DNA of 64,000 nt, taken from contig OU015567.1 in NCBI GenBank assembly GCA_907165135.1, forward strand, positions 1,369,001 to 1,433,000, in the 5' to 3' direction. This stretch comes from Oikopleura dioica (Eukaryota; Chordata; Appendicularia; Copelata; Oikopleuridae). The notes below the pieces were generated by a model. It saw nothing but the letters and a program-made list of their open reading frames with translations, was not told the origin of the DNA and searched no databases. A program made the position numbers and the translations under genes. This document shows, one piece after another, positions 12,238 to 22,387 of this stretch; position 1 is the first letter of the stretch, and every line of letters starts with the position of its first letter.

Positions 12238-12691
12238 CAGGGCTGGCAAATTAGGGTCCCGCCAGCCGCACTAATTTGAGTTAGAACCCTATTGTTAGAA
12301 CCCTAACTCTCATTTTATAACTTTTTAGTGCGATTAGTACGAGTTGGAAAAAGCCGCACTAAAATCGTCCTAAAAGAGGCGCGCGCTTATTGGTCCGCCA
12401 ATCATGGCGGGTCATTCGTTTTTCTCATCCATTCAGCTCCATTCTTTTTCAATCTTCCACCAATTTGTCCTCCGCGCCTGGTGGGAAGCGCGCGCCGATT
12501 GGATGATGAAAAAGAGCCTCCAAATTAGTACGGTTAGGGCGGCGATTCAGTCCTAATAGACGAAAAAATATCAAGGAAAAAAAATAGGACGGGTAGGACG
12601 GGGATGCCGCACTAATTCGCACTAATTTTGAGTTAGAACCCTAACAATTTTTCGGTAGTGCGGCTGTTAGGACCCTAATTTGCCAGCCCTG
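12238..12691. mobile_element. hAT-like MITE inserted in ZP exon
   Basis: Begins CAGGGCTGGCAAATTAGGGT and ends with its exact inverse complement (terminal repeats of 21 bp). It is flanked by the 8-bp duplication ACTTCCAA (12230-12237 and 12692-12699). The right paralogous gene has one ACTTCCAA at the same codon and no insert, giving a natural empty site. CAGGG termini plus an 8-bp duplication are diagnostic of hAT transposons. No transposase is present, so the element is non-autonomous. Confidence 0.9.
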
Positions 12692-13642
12692 ACTTCCAAT
12701 ATGAAGAGTATTGCTGAAAGAAAAAGTGCCATTCTTTTCGAGGAAATTTGATTTTTTACCTAAAAAATATCCTTTTGTTGGATCCTATTTCCGTTCCTGG
12801 GTGTCGACAACAGTTCCACAATCGTAAAACGACGATGGTGTTATCTTCCAATGAGTAGTACCGTCTTCAACAGCTGAGCAGTTGTCGTGATTGAGATGGA
12901 TTGATGCTTGATCAACTTCAGGAACAACACATTTATCGAGAAAAATAGTCGGCCCCGATGCTCCACAGGTAATGTTTCCTTTATCCGGCGCAATGAGACA
13001 TGTCTTTCCGTCCGAATCTAACCGTCAAAATAAAACTTTAAAAGTAGTAAAAAAGCCATACCAAGCGTCCAGCAGTCTGGACAGGAGCAAACTCCCTCTG
13101 AGCAAAAGTGGGAGCAGCCTCCATTATTTCCATCGAAACAAGTTGCATGAACTGCACTTGCCAAAATGACAAAGCTTTTTGAGTTCCAAATTAATAGTCA
13201 AAAAAACGCTAAGTCAAAAATTTAGACAAAATTTTGGTTAAAAATTTCAATAATTTTGTTGATTTGAGCCTCCTCCCCGAAAAGCATGGAGTTGCAATAT
13301 GTTTATCAAAGACTGACCTTAAATAATTGAAACGGTTAAAATATTCGAACTTATCCTTATAGGCTTCATCAGCGCTTGAAGAGCTCTTTCTCTAAAAAAA
13401 AATAAAACGCTATCAGTCAAGTACGTCGCGCTTTAACCCAAAAGAACGTGGCTGCCCACGTTTCTAAAAGAAGGAATTCTTGAATTGCACCCAAAGGCAA
13501 GTTAAAGTTCGACGTTTTCTCTCAAGTTTTAATTTATCATGTGATCATTCTGCAACGTTTACATTGTTAACTATAAAACACAGAATTTCATTTTTGATTT
13601 TTTATTTTCAAAAAAAAAAATACAAAATTTGTAAAGCAGGAG

Positions 13643-14300
13643 TTATTCTTCAGTTTCTTCATCAATTGTGAAAAGTCCCTCTTCATACATGACTCGCTGG
13701 AGAAATTGCAGAAATTGAAACGCATGAACATAAATTCCATCTTGAATAGAAAATAATTATCATCGATTAATCGAATCATTATTTACCTTGACGATTTATC
13801 TTGTTAATCGGTTCTACAGGAAATCCGGTTCGAGGGACAGCGCTTCTCATGAACTGGCTACTTTGAAGTTGTTTCCGATCCGTTTCGAGAGAAAAACATG
13901 ATTCTTGAAATTCATTCTTCCAAGAGCACTCCTGATTTGAACACTGACACGAGTTTTCTTGTCGACTTCCTCCGCATGAGTACTCGCATGAGCGGTGATA
14001 TCTTTTTCAAATGGTGCATTTGAATTCTGCCACCGTGCTCGGAAGATCTTTCAAGAAAACGCTGAACTTTCCTGAAATATATTGATAGTCTTCAAGAAGT
14101 TAGGTTTTATCGAAATCATTGAAGATAACTTCATACTTGCGAAAATTCTTAAAATTCTTGAGTTTCTTCTTTGAGACTTCACTGAGGTCTCCGATTCTCT
14201 TTCTTTAATTTTTTTTATTCTCTATGAAATTATGAAATATAACGTCCTCAGTTTCCATCACAATCTCGCTTATTTTTGATGTTGGCTTTTGATTTTTTAT
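13643..14300 (-). pseudogene. Left copy of secreted Cys-rich gene, 5'-truncated
   Basis: Similar to the gene at 18789-19900. The last exon (ending VMYEEGLFTIDEETEE) and the Cys-rich exon (SCGGSRQENSCQCSNQECSW) are retained. The Cys-rich exon has an in-frame TGA at 14007-14009, where the right copy reads through (ATTTGAAAAAGA instead of ATTGAAAGA). Upstream, the Thr-rich linker and signal exon are deleted: at about 14300 the sequence jumps directly into the neighbouring plus-strand gene. Both events make it non-functional. Confidence 0.75.
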
Positions 14301-14309
14301 CGAAATTTT

Positions 14310-14752
14310 ACCTGAAACCGGATCTGACCATTACAAATTTCTTTTTCATGGAGAAAAAAACTACATGGAGCGATCTTGCCATGCCAATAAGCTCAACCTG
14401 CCGGAGAGCAAGCAAAAAGACATGATAACATGATTAGAAATTGTCATGGCCCATGACTCATGGCGAATAATTTTGGGCTTTGTTCTACGCGGTAAGGGAG
14501 TGAAAAGCGATCAAGAGATAATGATCTTTTCTAGAATTGAGGAAGAAAAGATCGACAGTCAAAATTCTTTCTTTCATTATTCAAACACAATTTGGCACAA
14601 GAACGATAATGTAACGAATGGAAAATATCCGAGAGAAGAATTTATCGCTTGGAAATGCTCCTACGGCTCGCGCTACCACATCACTCCTGATTGCAAAAAT
14701 GAAACTCATCCCGAAGAATGCCAGAAAATTCGACAAAATTTGATAATTTGAC
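14310..14752 (+). pseudogene. Fragment of the 21346-22335 secreted gene
   Basis: About 440 bp matching exons 2 and 3 of the plus-strand gene at 21346 (KLLFHGE.NYMERSCHANK, FFHYSNTIWHKND, YPREEFIAWKCSYGSRYH). It lacks the signal-peptide exon and the 3' end. Two small insertions near 14420-14460 (about 9 and 14 bp, both copies of nearby CATGA-like sequence) shift the frame. It stops at 14749-14751 in sequence unrelated to the parent. It is the broken right edge of the left duplicate block. Confidence 0.75.
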
Positions 14753-14794
14753 CAACAATCTTTTGACTTAACAAGGAATTAATCAAAATAATAG

Positions 14795-17700
14795 TTAACA
14801 AGTGAAATCAGCTGATACTTCGAAAAGAACGGGTTGTTGATTTTGATTTGTCTTACTGCCGATGACTTCTGAATTGATGAGTTCGTCGTCAACGATTGTT
14901 AGTTTCTCAATCGGAAAATAGTTCAGCTTTTCTGTTGATTGCGCACCACAGACGATGAAGATGTCGTTACCGATTCTCAACGCCGATGATTCTCTTGATC
15001 TCTGAAAAATTGTTCGTTAGATTGTTATTAATGAGAAAGGATTAACGTCGCTAAGAAAACCAATATTACTCCATAAGCCGTCCTTCAGAAGCCAAATTTC
15101 TCGAGTAAGGTCAGGAATATCTGGATTGTATCCGCCAGCCATCACCATTGCACCACTGTCCAAACCAATTAAGACATGAGCCCTTATATTTCTGAAATTC
15201 TAGTCCGCGTAAGAACCTTAGTTAAAGTATTACTTTGGATGATCAGCAAGGCTTGTCCACCCGGTTGGAGTAAGCGTTTCAACTTTCTTGAAGGGGCCAA
15301 CATTCAGAGAGCTTGTTCCACCGGCGGTTGTTGGTTGGCCTTGATACATACCCAATTTACCAAAGCCATGATGGTACTGCGGGACAAAAGTAGTAGGTGC
15401 TGTCGTAAAAGCATCGAATACTTCACATCTTTTGCCCTTATTTTCGTGTGTCAAGAGACTTCAGACTGGGCTCGCCACGATAGAAAATAAAATTTTTCGA
15501 AGAAATATATTCAACGAGAATTCAGCTTGCTTCCTAGTTTATATAAAATAATGATAATGATAATTATATCAATACTTAAATATTATAAATATTTTATTAA
15601 TTATAGGACTTTCTTAAGCCCTTGCTTTACATCAAGGTGAAGGGCGGCCACGTTCCAATTTGCGAACACCGTTCGCAACAAAGTTAAAAAGTGTCCCGAA
15701 TATCCACTTCGCGCATTTTCAACTCAGTTGGGTTGGCAGAAGCAGTCTTCCTCTACCGCTGGGACACATTTTGAAAAAAGTTAACTTCTCAATACACAGG
15801 CGCGCGACTAAGCGCTCAAAACACGGGGTCGGGTTAGGGTTAGGGTTAGGGTTAGGGTTAGGGTTAGAGTTAGGGGTCGGCGCGCAAAATTTGGAGTGTG
15901 ATAAAGAGCGCTCAAGACTTTTAGCTCTAACTTGCGTTTCCGGCAAGCAAAAAAGTTACTAAACATATTGCTGGAAAGCTTGAACACTCACCTATCAAGA
16001 TTTACAATTAATTCTGCAAAACACTTTTTGAATTTAAAGCTGAAGATTGAAAGATAAATCCAGTGCAAAACGCCACCACTTTTGAGAAAAGTTCCAAAAT
16101 TTCACAAAGTGGTTCGTTTCAGTCATCTTAGCTCACATTTCAAAAATCAGGTCAAATGGATAAGCACAAGAGAAATTACGGCGGCTCAAAATCGCCGTGG
16201 TCGGTTGAACCGACCACGTGTATTGAGAAGTTAAGAACGATTTTTCGATTTTGCGAACGCCCTTCGGAAAATCGCCGCCCGCCACCCGTATATCGTATCA
16301 AAGCAGACGAGAGCTAAAAACATTTAAGGATATAGTAATCGCACTTGGTCATTTGACGCTTGAATTCTTCAGTAACTTATAAATTATAATAAGTTATTAG
16401 TTGTTATAAGTTATAATGCTAGAGTTTCCTGCAATGACTCAAAATTACTTTTAGAGAAAATTTAGAAAAGTGACAAGAGCTTTTATCAAATAACCCTCAA
16501 GAACTGGTAGTCATAGTGCACATGAGGATCCCTGAAAATCACGAAATTTGGCATTTTCCGCAGAGTAGCCAACTTTGACGGGCTAGAAAAAATATTTCTT
16601 CTTTGAATTTCGAAAAAAAATTCTTGTTAATAGTAAAAACTAGGATACCCAGGAATTCAAGCTCAAAGTAGGCCTCAACGATGACTATACCCTTACTAAG
16701 CTTTTTTACGTTTTTATCAGCAAGGAGAAAGATGAAATGTAGTGGTACTGTTACCTTGCATTCCGCCGTCTATGGCGAGTGCTGCAGACTCAGCGCCATA
16801 ATAAAAAGTGAATTTAACTGGAAGCTCGGTGAACTCGCACCCATTCAGCATCGCTATCTTTATCAAAACATCAAAAAATTAATAACTTGGACATTATTAT
16901 ACCTTTTGATTGCTTTCCATGCCATAGCCTCCTCCAAAAACATACATTTCTCCACGAACGACCGCAAAATGACTTCCACCAGTATATTCAGCAAAATTAA
17001 TTGTATTTGAATCTATTGTCGATGGCGCACTGACCGATACATCCGTCATTTGTCCACTTGAAGAGATCGTGTAAGCATCTGCCATATAACTAGGGAACAC
17101 CAAAATGTGCTTCTCACAACCTTTCAAGCATTCCGAATCGTCAACATGGCAGAGATTAATCTAAAAATATTTTTTACGATATTTTTCTCAAAGAATTTAA
17201 AATTTTGTAATTTGCCTGGTGAATAATGAACAAGGGAACACATGTTTGAATTTAAGGGATGAAAAAAGACACCACTTATTTTTAAGGATAAGCTCACCTC
17301 GCAATCAAGCGTCATTTCAGTCGTTTCAGAGCTTCCAGGAAATATAAAATTAGTATACTCGAATTGAACAACAGAATCACTCGTCGAATCCGATCGCCAA
17401 CGAAAATTGAGACCATTATCGATTGGGCAAAAATTGTTGACAAGCATGAGACTGTAACCAGCGTCGGTGTTATCAGTGACGGTGCATCTTTTGACGATGA
17501 ATTTCGTATCATTTATCAATTCTGGAGCTTCGATCTGGGCGAAAAGAGTGTTGCCGACGGTGATACTTGTGGATGAAAAGTCAACTTTGTTTGTGTAATC
17601 TGCACTATCGTAAAAATTGATTGAATAAGACAGGTCGACAAATGGATTTCCAGCGTTGATCGTTTGAGAAACGGTTACTGCGTTGCTTTTTTTTTGGTTT

Positions 17701-18400
17701 AAAAAATTACAATGAAAAAAAAAGTCGTCGATGTTAATTTCAAACCAAGCCTTGAATTGTAGTGGCTTGTTGCGGTCATGGTACTGTTAAAATGACAAGC
17801 AAAGTCAAAAGTCCGTTTCCGCCCAATGACAACGCCATTTGCAACTCTACTTCCAATGTGAAGAGTATTGCTGAAAGAAAAAGTGCCGTTCTTTCCAAGG
17901 AATTTTGAAATTTGGCTTTCAATGAATGAGAAACTTTCTTATTTCCGTTCCTGGGTGTCAACAACAGTTCCACAATCGTAAAAAGAAGATGGTGTTATCT
18001 TCCAATGAGTAGTACCGTCTTCAACCGCTGAACAGTTGTCGTGATTTAGATGGATTGAGAGTTGATCAACTTCAGGCACAACACATTTATCAAGAAAAAT
18101 AGTCGGCCCCGATGCTTCACAGGTAATGTTGCCTTTCTCTGGCGCAATGAGACATGTCTTCCCGTCCAAATCTAACCGTCAAAATTAAACTTGAAAACAT
18201 TAGAAAACAATACCAAGCGTCCAGCAGTCCGGACAGGAGCAAACCCCCTCTGAACAAAAGTGCGAGCATCCTCCATTGTTTCCATCGAAACAAGTTGCAT
18301 GAACTGCACTTGTCAAAATGACAAAGCTTTTCGAGTTCCAAATTAACAGTCAAAAAAAAACGTTGAGTCAAAAATTTAGACAAAATTTTGGTCAAAAATT
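14795..18400 (-). CDS. Secreted EGF - ZP domain - kelch-repeat protein
   Basis: Minus strand. The reading starts in a hydrophobic stretch (SFVILTSAVHA, signal-like) followed by an EGF-like module (CFDGNNGGCSHFCSEGVCSC). The exon 17951-18171 encodes ZP-N (ITCEASG..DKCVVPEVDQLSIHLN..C..CGT). After a GA-AG intron (17891-17950) comes exon 17751-17890 (NGTFSFSNTLHIGSRV, RKRTFDFACHF), then a GC-AG intron (17686-17750), then exon 17298-17685 with ZP-C (KRCTVTDNTD, NFCPID, MTLDCE), then LCHVDDSECLKGC. The downstream exons encode kelch-type blades (SHFAVVRGEMYVFGGG, VLIGLDSGAMVMAGG, DIFIVCG) ending ...VSADFTC at 14795. ZP domains polymerise into extracellular filaments; kelch blades form a beta-propeller. 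The first coding exon and one kelch junction near 15470-16760 are not resolved. Fusion of ZP to kelch is unusual. Confidence 0.7.
15640..16300. mobile_element. Insertion in intron of right ZP-kelch gene, with telomere-like tract
   Basis: Present in the right copy but absent from the left copy at the equivalent place (between ...GCTTTACATC and TATCGTATCAAAGCAG). The ends show partial inversion (GGGCGGCCACG.. and ..CGCCGCCCGCC), with TTGCGAAC near both ends. It carries (TTAGGG)n and ACTTCTCAATACAC/GTGTATTGAGAAGT inverted pieces. No coding potential; the long open frames here are read from the tandem repeat. Confidence 0.6.
15830..15877. repeat. Interstitial TTAGGG telomere-type tract
   Basis: Five to six uninterrupted GGGTTA units followed by a degenerate unit (GAGTTAGGGG). 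TTAGGG is the metazoan telomere repeat. Shorter related tracts occur at 7385, 20900-20985, 55950-55985 and 57345, mostly in or beside inverted-repeat elements. Confidence 0.9.
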
Positions 18401-18788
18401 TCAATTATTTTGTTGATTCGAGCCTCCTCCCCGAAAAAAAGGGAGTTACAATGAGTTTATCAAAGACAAATTTTTAATAATTGAAACAGCGAAAATATTC
18501 GAACTTTTCCTTATAGGCTTCATAAGCGTTCGAAGAGGTCTTTCTCTAGAAAAAAATAAACGTTATCAATCCAGTGCGTCGTGCTCTAACCCGAAAGAAC
18601 GTGGCTGCCAACGTTCCTGAAAGGTGGATTTCTTGAATTGCACCCAAAGGCAAGTTAAAGTTCGACGTTTTCTGGTAAGTTTTTATTTATCATATGATTA
18701 TTTCGCAACGTTGAAAACACAGAATTTTATGTTTTTTTTATTTTCAGAAAAATACAAAATTTATAGGGCAGGAGTTATTCAGAATTTA

Positions 18789-19900
18789 TTATACAGTTTC
18801 TTCATCAATCGTGAAAAGTCCCTCTTCATACATGACTCGCTGGAGAAATTGCAGAAATTGAAACGCATGAACATAAACTCCATCTTGAATTGAAAATAAC
18901 TATTGTATCATTGAGTAACTGAAACATTTACCTTGACGATTAATCTTTTCAATCGACTCAACAGGAAATTCAAAGTCAGGGACAACGCTTCTCATGATGT
19001 GGCTGCTTTGAAGTTGATTCCGATCCGTTTCGATGGGAAAACACGATTCCTCAAATTCTTTCTCCCAAGAGCACTCCTGATTTGAACACAAACACGAGTT
19101 TTCTTGTCGATTTCCTGCGCATGAGTACTCGCATAAACGCTGATATCTTTCAATCGTGCACTTTAAATCTGTCGCCTTGCTTGGAAGATATTTCAAGCAG
19201 ACGCTAAACTTTCCTAAAAATATTGAAAGTTTTCAAGAAATAAGATTTTCATTCTTACTTGCGAAAATTCTTGACCTTCTGGAGCTTTTTCTCTTTGACT
19301 CCACAGAGGTCTCCGATTCTTTTTCTTTGATTTCTTTGTCTACTATTAAATCATGACGCAGAATGTCCTCAGTTTCAGTCACAATCTCGCTTATCTTTGA
19401 TGTTGGCTCTGAAGTCGTATCGATTGTTGTTGCTGATGTTGCTGATGTTGTTGATGTTGCTGATGTTGTTGTTGTTGTGGTTGATGTTGCTATTGTCGTT
19501 GTTGTCTTTTGTATCGAAATTTTACCCAAGCTTTTTGGTGTTTTTAAAAAACATCAGAAGTAAAAAATGTACTTTTTAAAAACGAGTCTTTTCCACTTGC
19601 ATCCAGAAAAAACTTTGAAAGGGCCCACATCTGTATGGCAATTACAAACTCTTTCATATTGATGAATTTTGTTAGTATCATGAAAATCAATGTCAACTGT
19701 GCATTTTGAAAATTCTGCTGAACCTTGAGGACAGTTCCACTCCTCGCAATTTGAGTCATTTTCATGCTCTTCGCAAAAACTGTTTGGGAATCATCGCACT
19801 GATCACGTGACCCAATTGAAACTGAATATTTTCTTCCTGTTTCTCGAGCAGCTTTTGTTTTCTGCGCTTGTATGAAAAATAACACGTAAAAAGCTTTCAT
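18789..19900 (-). CDS. Secreted Cys-rich protein with Thr-rich linker (right copy)
   Basis: Minus strand, three or more exons. The last exons are secure: 18932-19213 (CEYSCAGNRQENSCLCSNQECSW, written here as short pieces: CEYSCAG, CLCSNQECSW) and 18789-18883, joined in phase across a 48-bp GT-AG intron, ending VMYEEGLFTIDEETV. Before them, exon about 19259-19515 encodes a Thr-rich linker (TTTTTT, SATSTTS). Upstream, a reading with cysteines (CEEHENDSNCEEWNC, VCNCHTDVG, FSGCKWK) lies at about 19600-19780, but its splice to the linker and to the start near 19900 (MKAFYVLFFIQAQ) needs a frame change I cannot place. An AATAAA overlaps the stop. Family unknown; it shares a divergent intergenic region with the gene at 21346. 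Confidence 0.55.
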
Positions 19901-20393
19901 GACAAGGAATCAAAAATTTTTCTTTATTTCTTCGATCGTGTGAAAAATTATATATTTTCACGAAAAGTGGCGCTAAAGTGCGATCAAAAAAGCTGGTTAA
20001 CTTTTAATGATAAAGCGAAAAATTTTCGCGCAAGCAGTTTCATCATCTGTTCAAATATTCGCAAAAAAGAAGTACTTAAAAAATTTAAGATTTTATGCTT
20101 TAGAATCTAAATATTAGGGTCGGCCAAATCTTAAGTTTAGATCTCGAAAATCTTTTAGAAGTAAGTTTTCTTTTAACGTTTTCGATCTTTTAGGATCAGA
20201 ACACGACATACGTGGCTTTTCATCGGGGTAAGTTACTTGCGGTAATAAGCGAAAAATATTGATCCCAAAATTAACAGTACGTTTACAGTAAGTATACCCT
20301 AGTCATTCCTCTCTCATTTTCCCTGAGAGAATCAGGGTAAGAATAAACGGGAGCTAGACAAAATTTTTATTTGAAAATTTATAATTGAGACCG
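19901..20393. other. Intergenic, no gene seen
   Basis: AT-rich sequence upstream of the Cys-rich gene on the minus strand. It should contain that gene's promoter. I see no distinct motif beyond ordinary A/T runs. Confidence 0.4.
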
Positions 20394-20592
20394 TTAAGGG
20401 TGTCAAGATCGATAAAGTAAGGGTCTATCTTATGAGTTGACCAACAAATCTATGATTATTTTGTCATAGTCTATTTGAAATTGGCTATAACTAGCTAAAC
20501 ACGATGAAAATTGAGTTTTTTTCTCGGCTTAGAAGGGAGGGTGAATATAAACTGATGCAGAAAAATATTCAATTCGATGTTGACACCCTTAA
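20394..20592. mobile_element. 199-bp TTAA-flanked MITE
   Basis: Begins TTAAGGGTGTCAAGATCG and ends CGATGTTGACACCCTTAA, giving near-perfect inverted ends of about 14 bp plus TTAA on both sides. No coding potential. It has the same TTAA target preference as the elements at 9663 and 28875 but a different terminal sequence. Confidence 0.7.
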
Positions 20593-20808
20593 CTACAGAT
20601 AGAAAAACGCATATTTTTGGATTAAAATTTAAAATAATGCCGAGCGAAAAATATAACATGATATGATTTCCGCAAATTTTGAGTTGGATCACCCGTCAAA
20701 ACAACAAGCGTCATGAAGAAAGCTTGCGAGATTTAGAATGCAGCATCGTCACCGTGACTGATTTACAAAGAAATCAAACATGGTAGAGAACGTGGCATCA
20801 CTTGAGAG

Positions 20809-21161
20809 GGAGACCCTCGACTCGCCGGGATTTTCGCCTGACCCTCGACTCGCCGGGAAAAAGTATGCAGACAGAATCCCGGCGAGTCGAGGGTCACAAA
20901 CCCTAACCCTATCCCTAATCGCTAAGCACAATTCCTCAACACTTACCCTAAACCCTAACCATTAACCCAAACTATAACCCCTACTCAACCTTTTCTTGGG
21001 GAAATATTTGATAAGGAATGATTTAAAATATAAAATATTTCAGCGTTAAAAATGGGTATAATTGGTGATTCTAGCAATCTCTAGAACACCCTCGACTCGC
21101 CGGGAAAAAATATGCAAAGTCCCGGCGAGTCGAGGAAATCCCGGCGAGTCGAGGGTTCCCG
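20809..21161. mobile_element. 353-bp inverted-repeat element with CTCGACTCGCCGGGA ends
   Basis: Flanked by a 9-bp duplication ACTTGAGAG (20800-20808 and 21162-21170). Each end carries two copies of CCCTCGACTCGCCGGGA in inverted orientation. The middle contains CCCTAACCCTATCCC and similar telomere-like runs. It separates two divergently transcribed secreted-protein genes. Superfamily not clear. Confidence 0.75.
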
Positions 21162-21345
21162 ACTTGAGAGTGTGATGTCGTCGGATGTCTCTGACCAGGA
21201 TTTTAATTACCAATGACGTTTCCTCTAACTCTCATTTTTACGATCTTCCCGTGCGCCATTCAGCCTATTGAGCCCCAATTAAACAACTTAGGCGACAAAA
21301 GAAACGCAAGAAAACATGATTTTTTCCTAAAAAGTAAAATCCAAC

Positions 21346-22335
21346 ATGAAATTTTCAAATTTCTTCTTTTATTATACCAGCTTTGTGTCTGCGAGACAAG
21401 TCGAAGAGATAAAAGCGGAAAGTTGTGAAGATAAAACGGCTGATCAGATTCCAGAATACTGTCTGAGTAAGTTTTTCTCAAGAACAATTTTTCATATGAA
21501 GATTTTTCGTTTTTCTTTGAAAAATTGCTAAATGTAGATTTTCAGCATGTGGGCCAGAGAAAATTCAAATTTTAATCAACAGCAATTATCTCAAGAACAA
21601 AACTGGCTCCGATAATCACAAACTTCTTTTTCATGGAGAGAAAAACTACATGGAACGATCTTGCCATGCCAACAAGCTCAACCTTCCGGAGAGCAAGCAA
21701 AAAGGCATGATAGAAATTGTCATGGCGAATAATTTTGGGCTATGTTCTACGCGGTAAGGAGGGGAAAAGCGATGAAGAGGTGAAGGTTTTTTCTAGAGTT
21801 GAGGAAGAGAAGATCGACAGTCATAATTCTTTCTTTCATTATTCAAATACAATTTGGCACAAGAATGATAACATTACGAACGGAAAATATCCGAGAGAAG
21901 AATTTATCGCGTGGAAATGCTCCTATGGCTCGCGCTACCACATCACTCCTGATTGCAAAAATGAAACTCATCCAGAAGAATGCCAGAAAATTCCAGAAGA
22001 TCATTTGAGCGGCTTCAATTTATCAAGCAGTCACTCAAAGAATTTATCGTCGATCCGTATTGACAGGGAAAATAAAGTAGACTTAGAAACTGATCTTTCT
22101 TTGTATCTCACGAACGAGGACATGTTCAACAGTCTGAGGATTTATGGGAAAGCATACAGCAGCCCTACATTTGAATTTGAAGGTTTGATCTCGTAAATAT
22201 AAATTTAATTCAAGCCGAAATTTAGACCAACTTGTGAAATACGATTATTTTGGCGGAAGCGAGCCATTTTATGTTTTGGACAAAAACAACCCTTGGACAT
22301 CCTTACAGGAATGGGATAAAAACAAACGAGTTTGA
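21346..22335 (+). CDS. Secreted protein of unknown family, 274 aa
   Basis: Four exons (21346-21466, 21546-21753, 21797-22182, 22226-22335), all GT-AG with matching phases. The start MKFSNFFFYYTSFVSA is a plausible signal peptide, cut before RQVEE. The mature protein has cysteines at SCED, YCLT, CGPEK, SCHAN, LCSTR, WKCSYG, DCKNE and ECQK, and several N-x-S/T sites (for example NKTG, NITNG, NETH, NLSS). A second ATG at 21213 lies upstream in another frame and also encodes a hydrophobic start, but does not join as well. A frameshifted partial duplicate lies at 14310. The stop lies only 53 bp from the stop of the convergent myosin gene, so the 3' UTRs nearly touch. I do not recognise a domain. 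Confidence 0.7.
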
Positions 22336-22387
22336 GCATCAAATTTTTATTGAAAAAATCATGAAAGATGGTAGACAGAGTAAATTT

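Larger units (their letters stand above)
8902..13200 (-). pseudogene. Left copy of EGF-ZP-kelch gene, disrupted
   Basis: This copy is closely similar along its length to the gene at 14795-18400, with the same exon order on the minus strand: EGF-like exon near 13080-13160, ZP-N near 12780-13010, ZP-C near 11690-11990, then kelch exons near 10680-11060 and 8902-9560. Disruptions: a 454-bp hAT-like element inside the ZP exon at 12238-12691, a 444-bp element in the following intron (11188-11631), and an 859-bp TTAA element (9663-10521) between kelch exons. The exonic insertion should break the ZP domain unless it is spliced out. Most of the frame is otherwise well kept, so decay is recent or the gene retains some expression. 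The last exon still ends with a stop at 8902-8904. Confidence 0.7.

Noticed and set aside
15719-15962. ORFs with NPNPNP or GLGLGL repeats
   Set aside because: Translation of the TTAGGG tandem tract.
19363-19563. Plus-strand ORF with VADVADVVDV/LLMLLMLL repeats
   Set aside because: Antisense of the Thr-rich linker of the minus-strand Cys-rich gene.
21213-21428. Alternative start MTFPLTLIFTIFPCA for the gene at 21346
   Set aside because: It is a plausible signal peptide, but it is in another frame and no splice pair joins it to exon 2 in phase; kept only as a remark.
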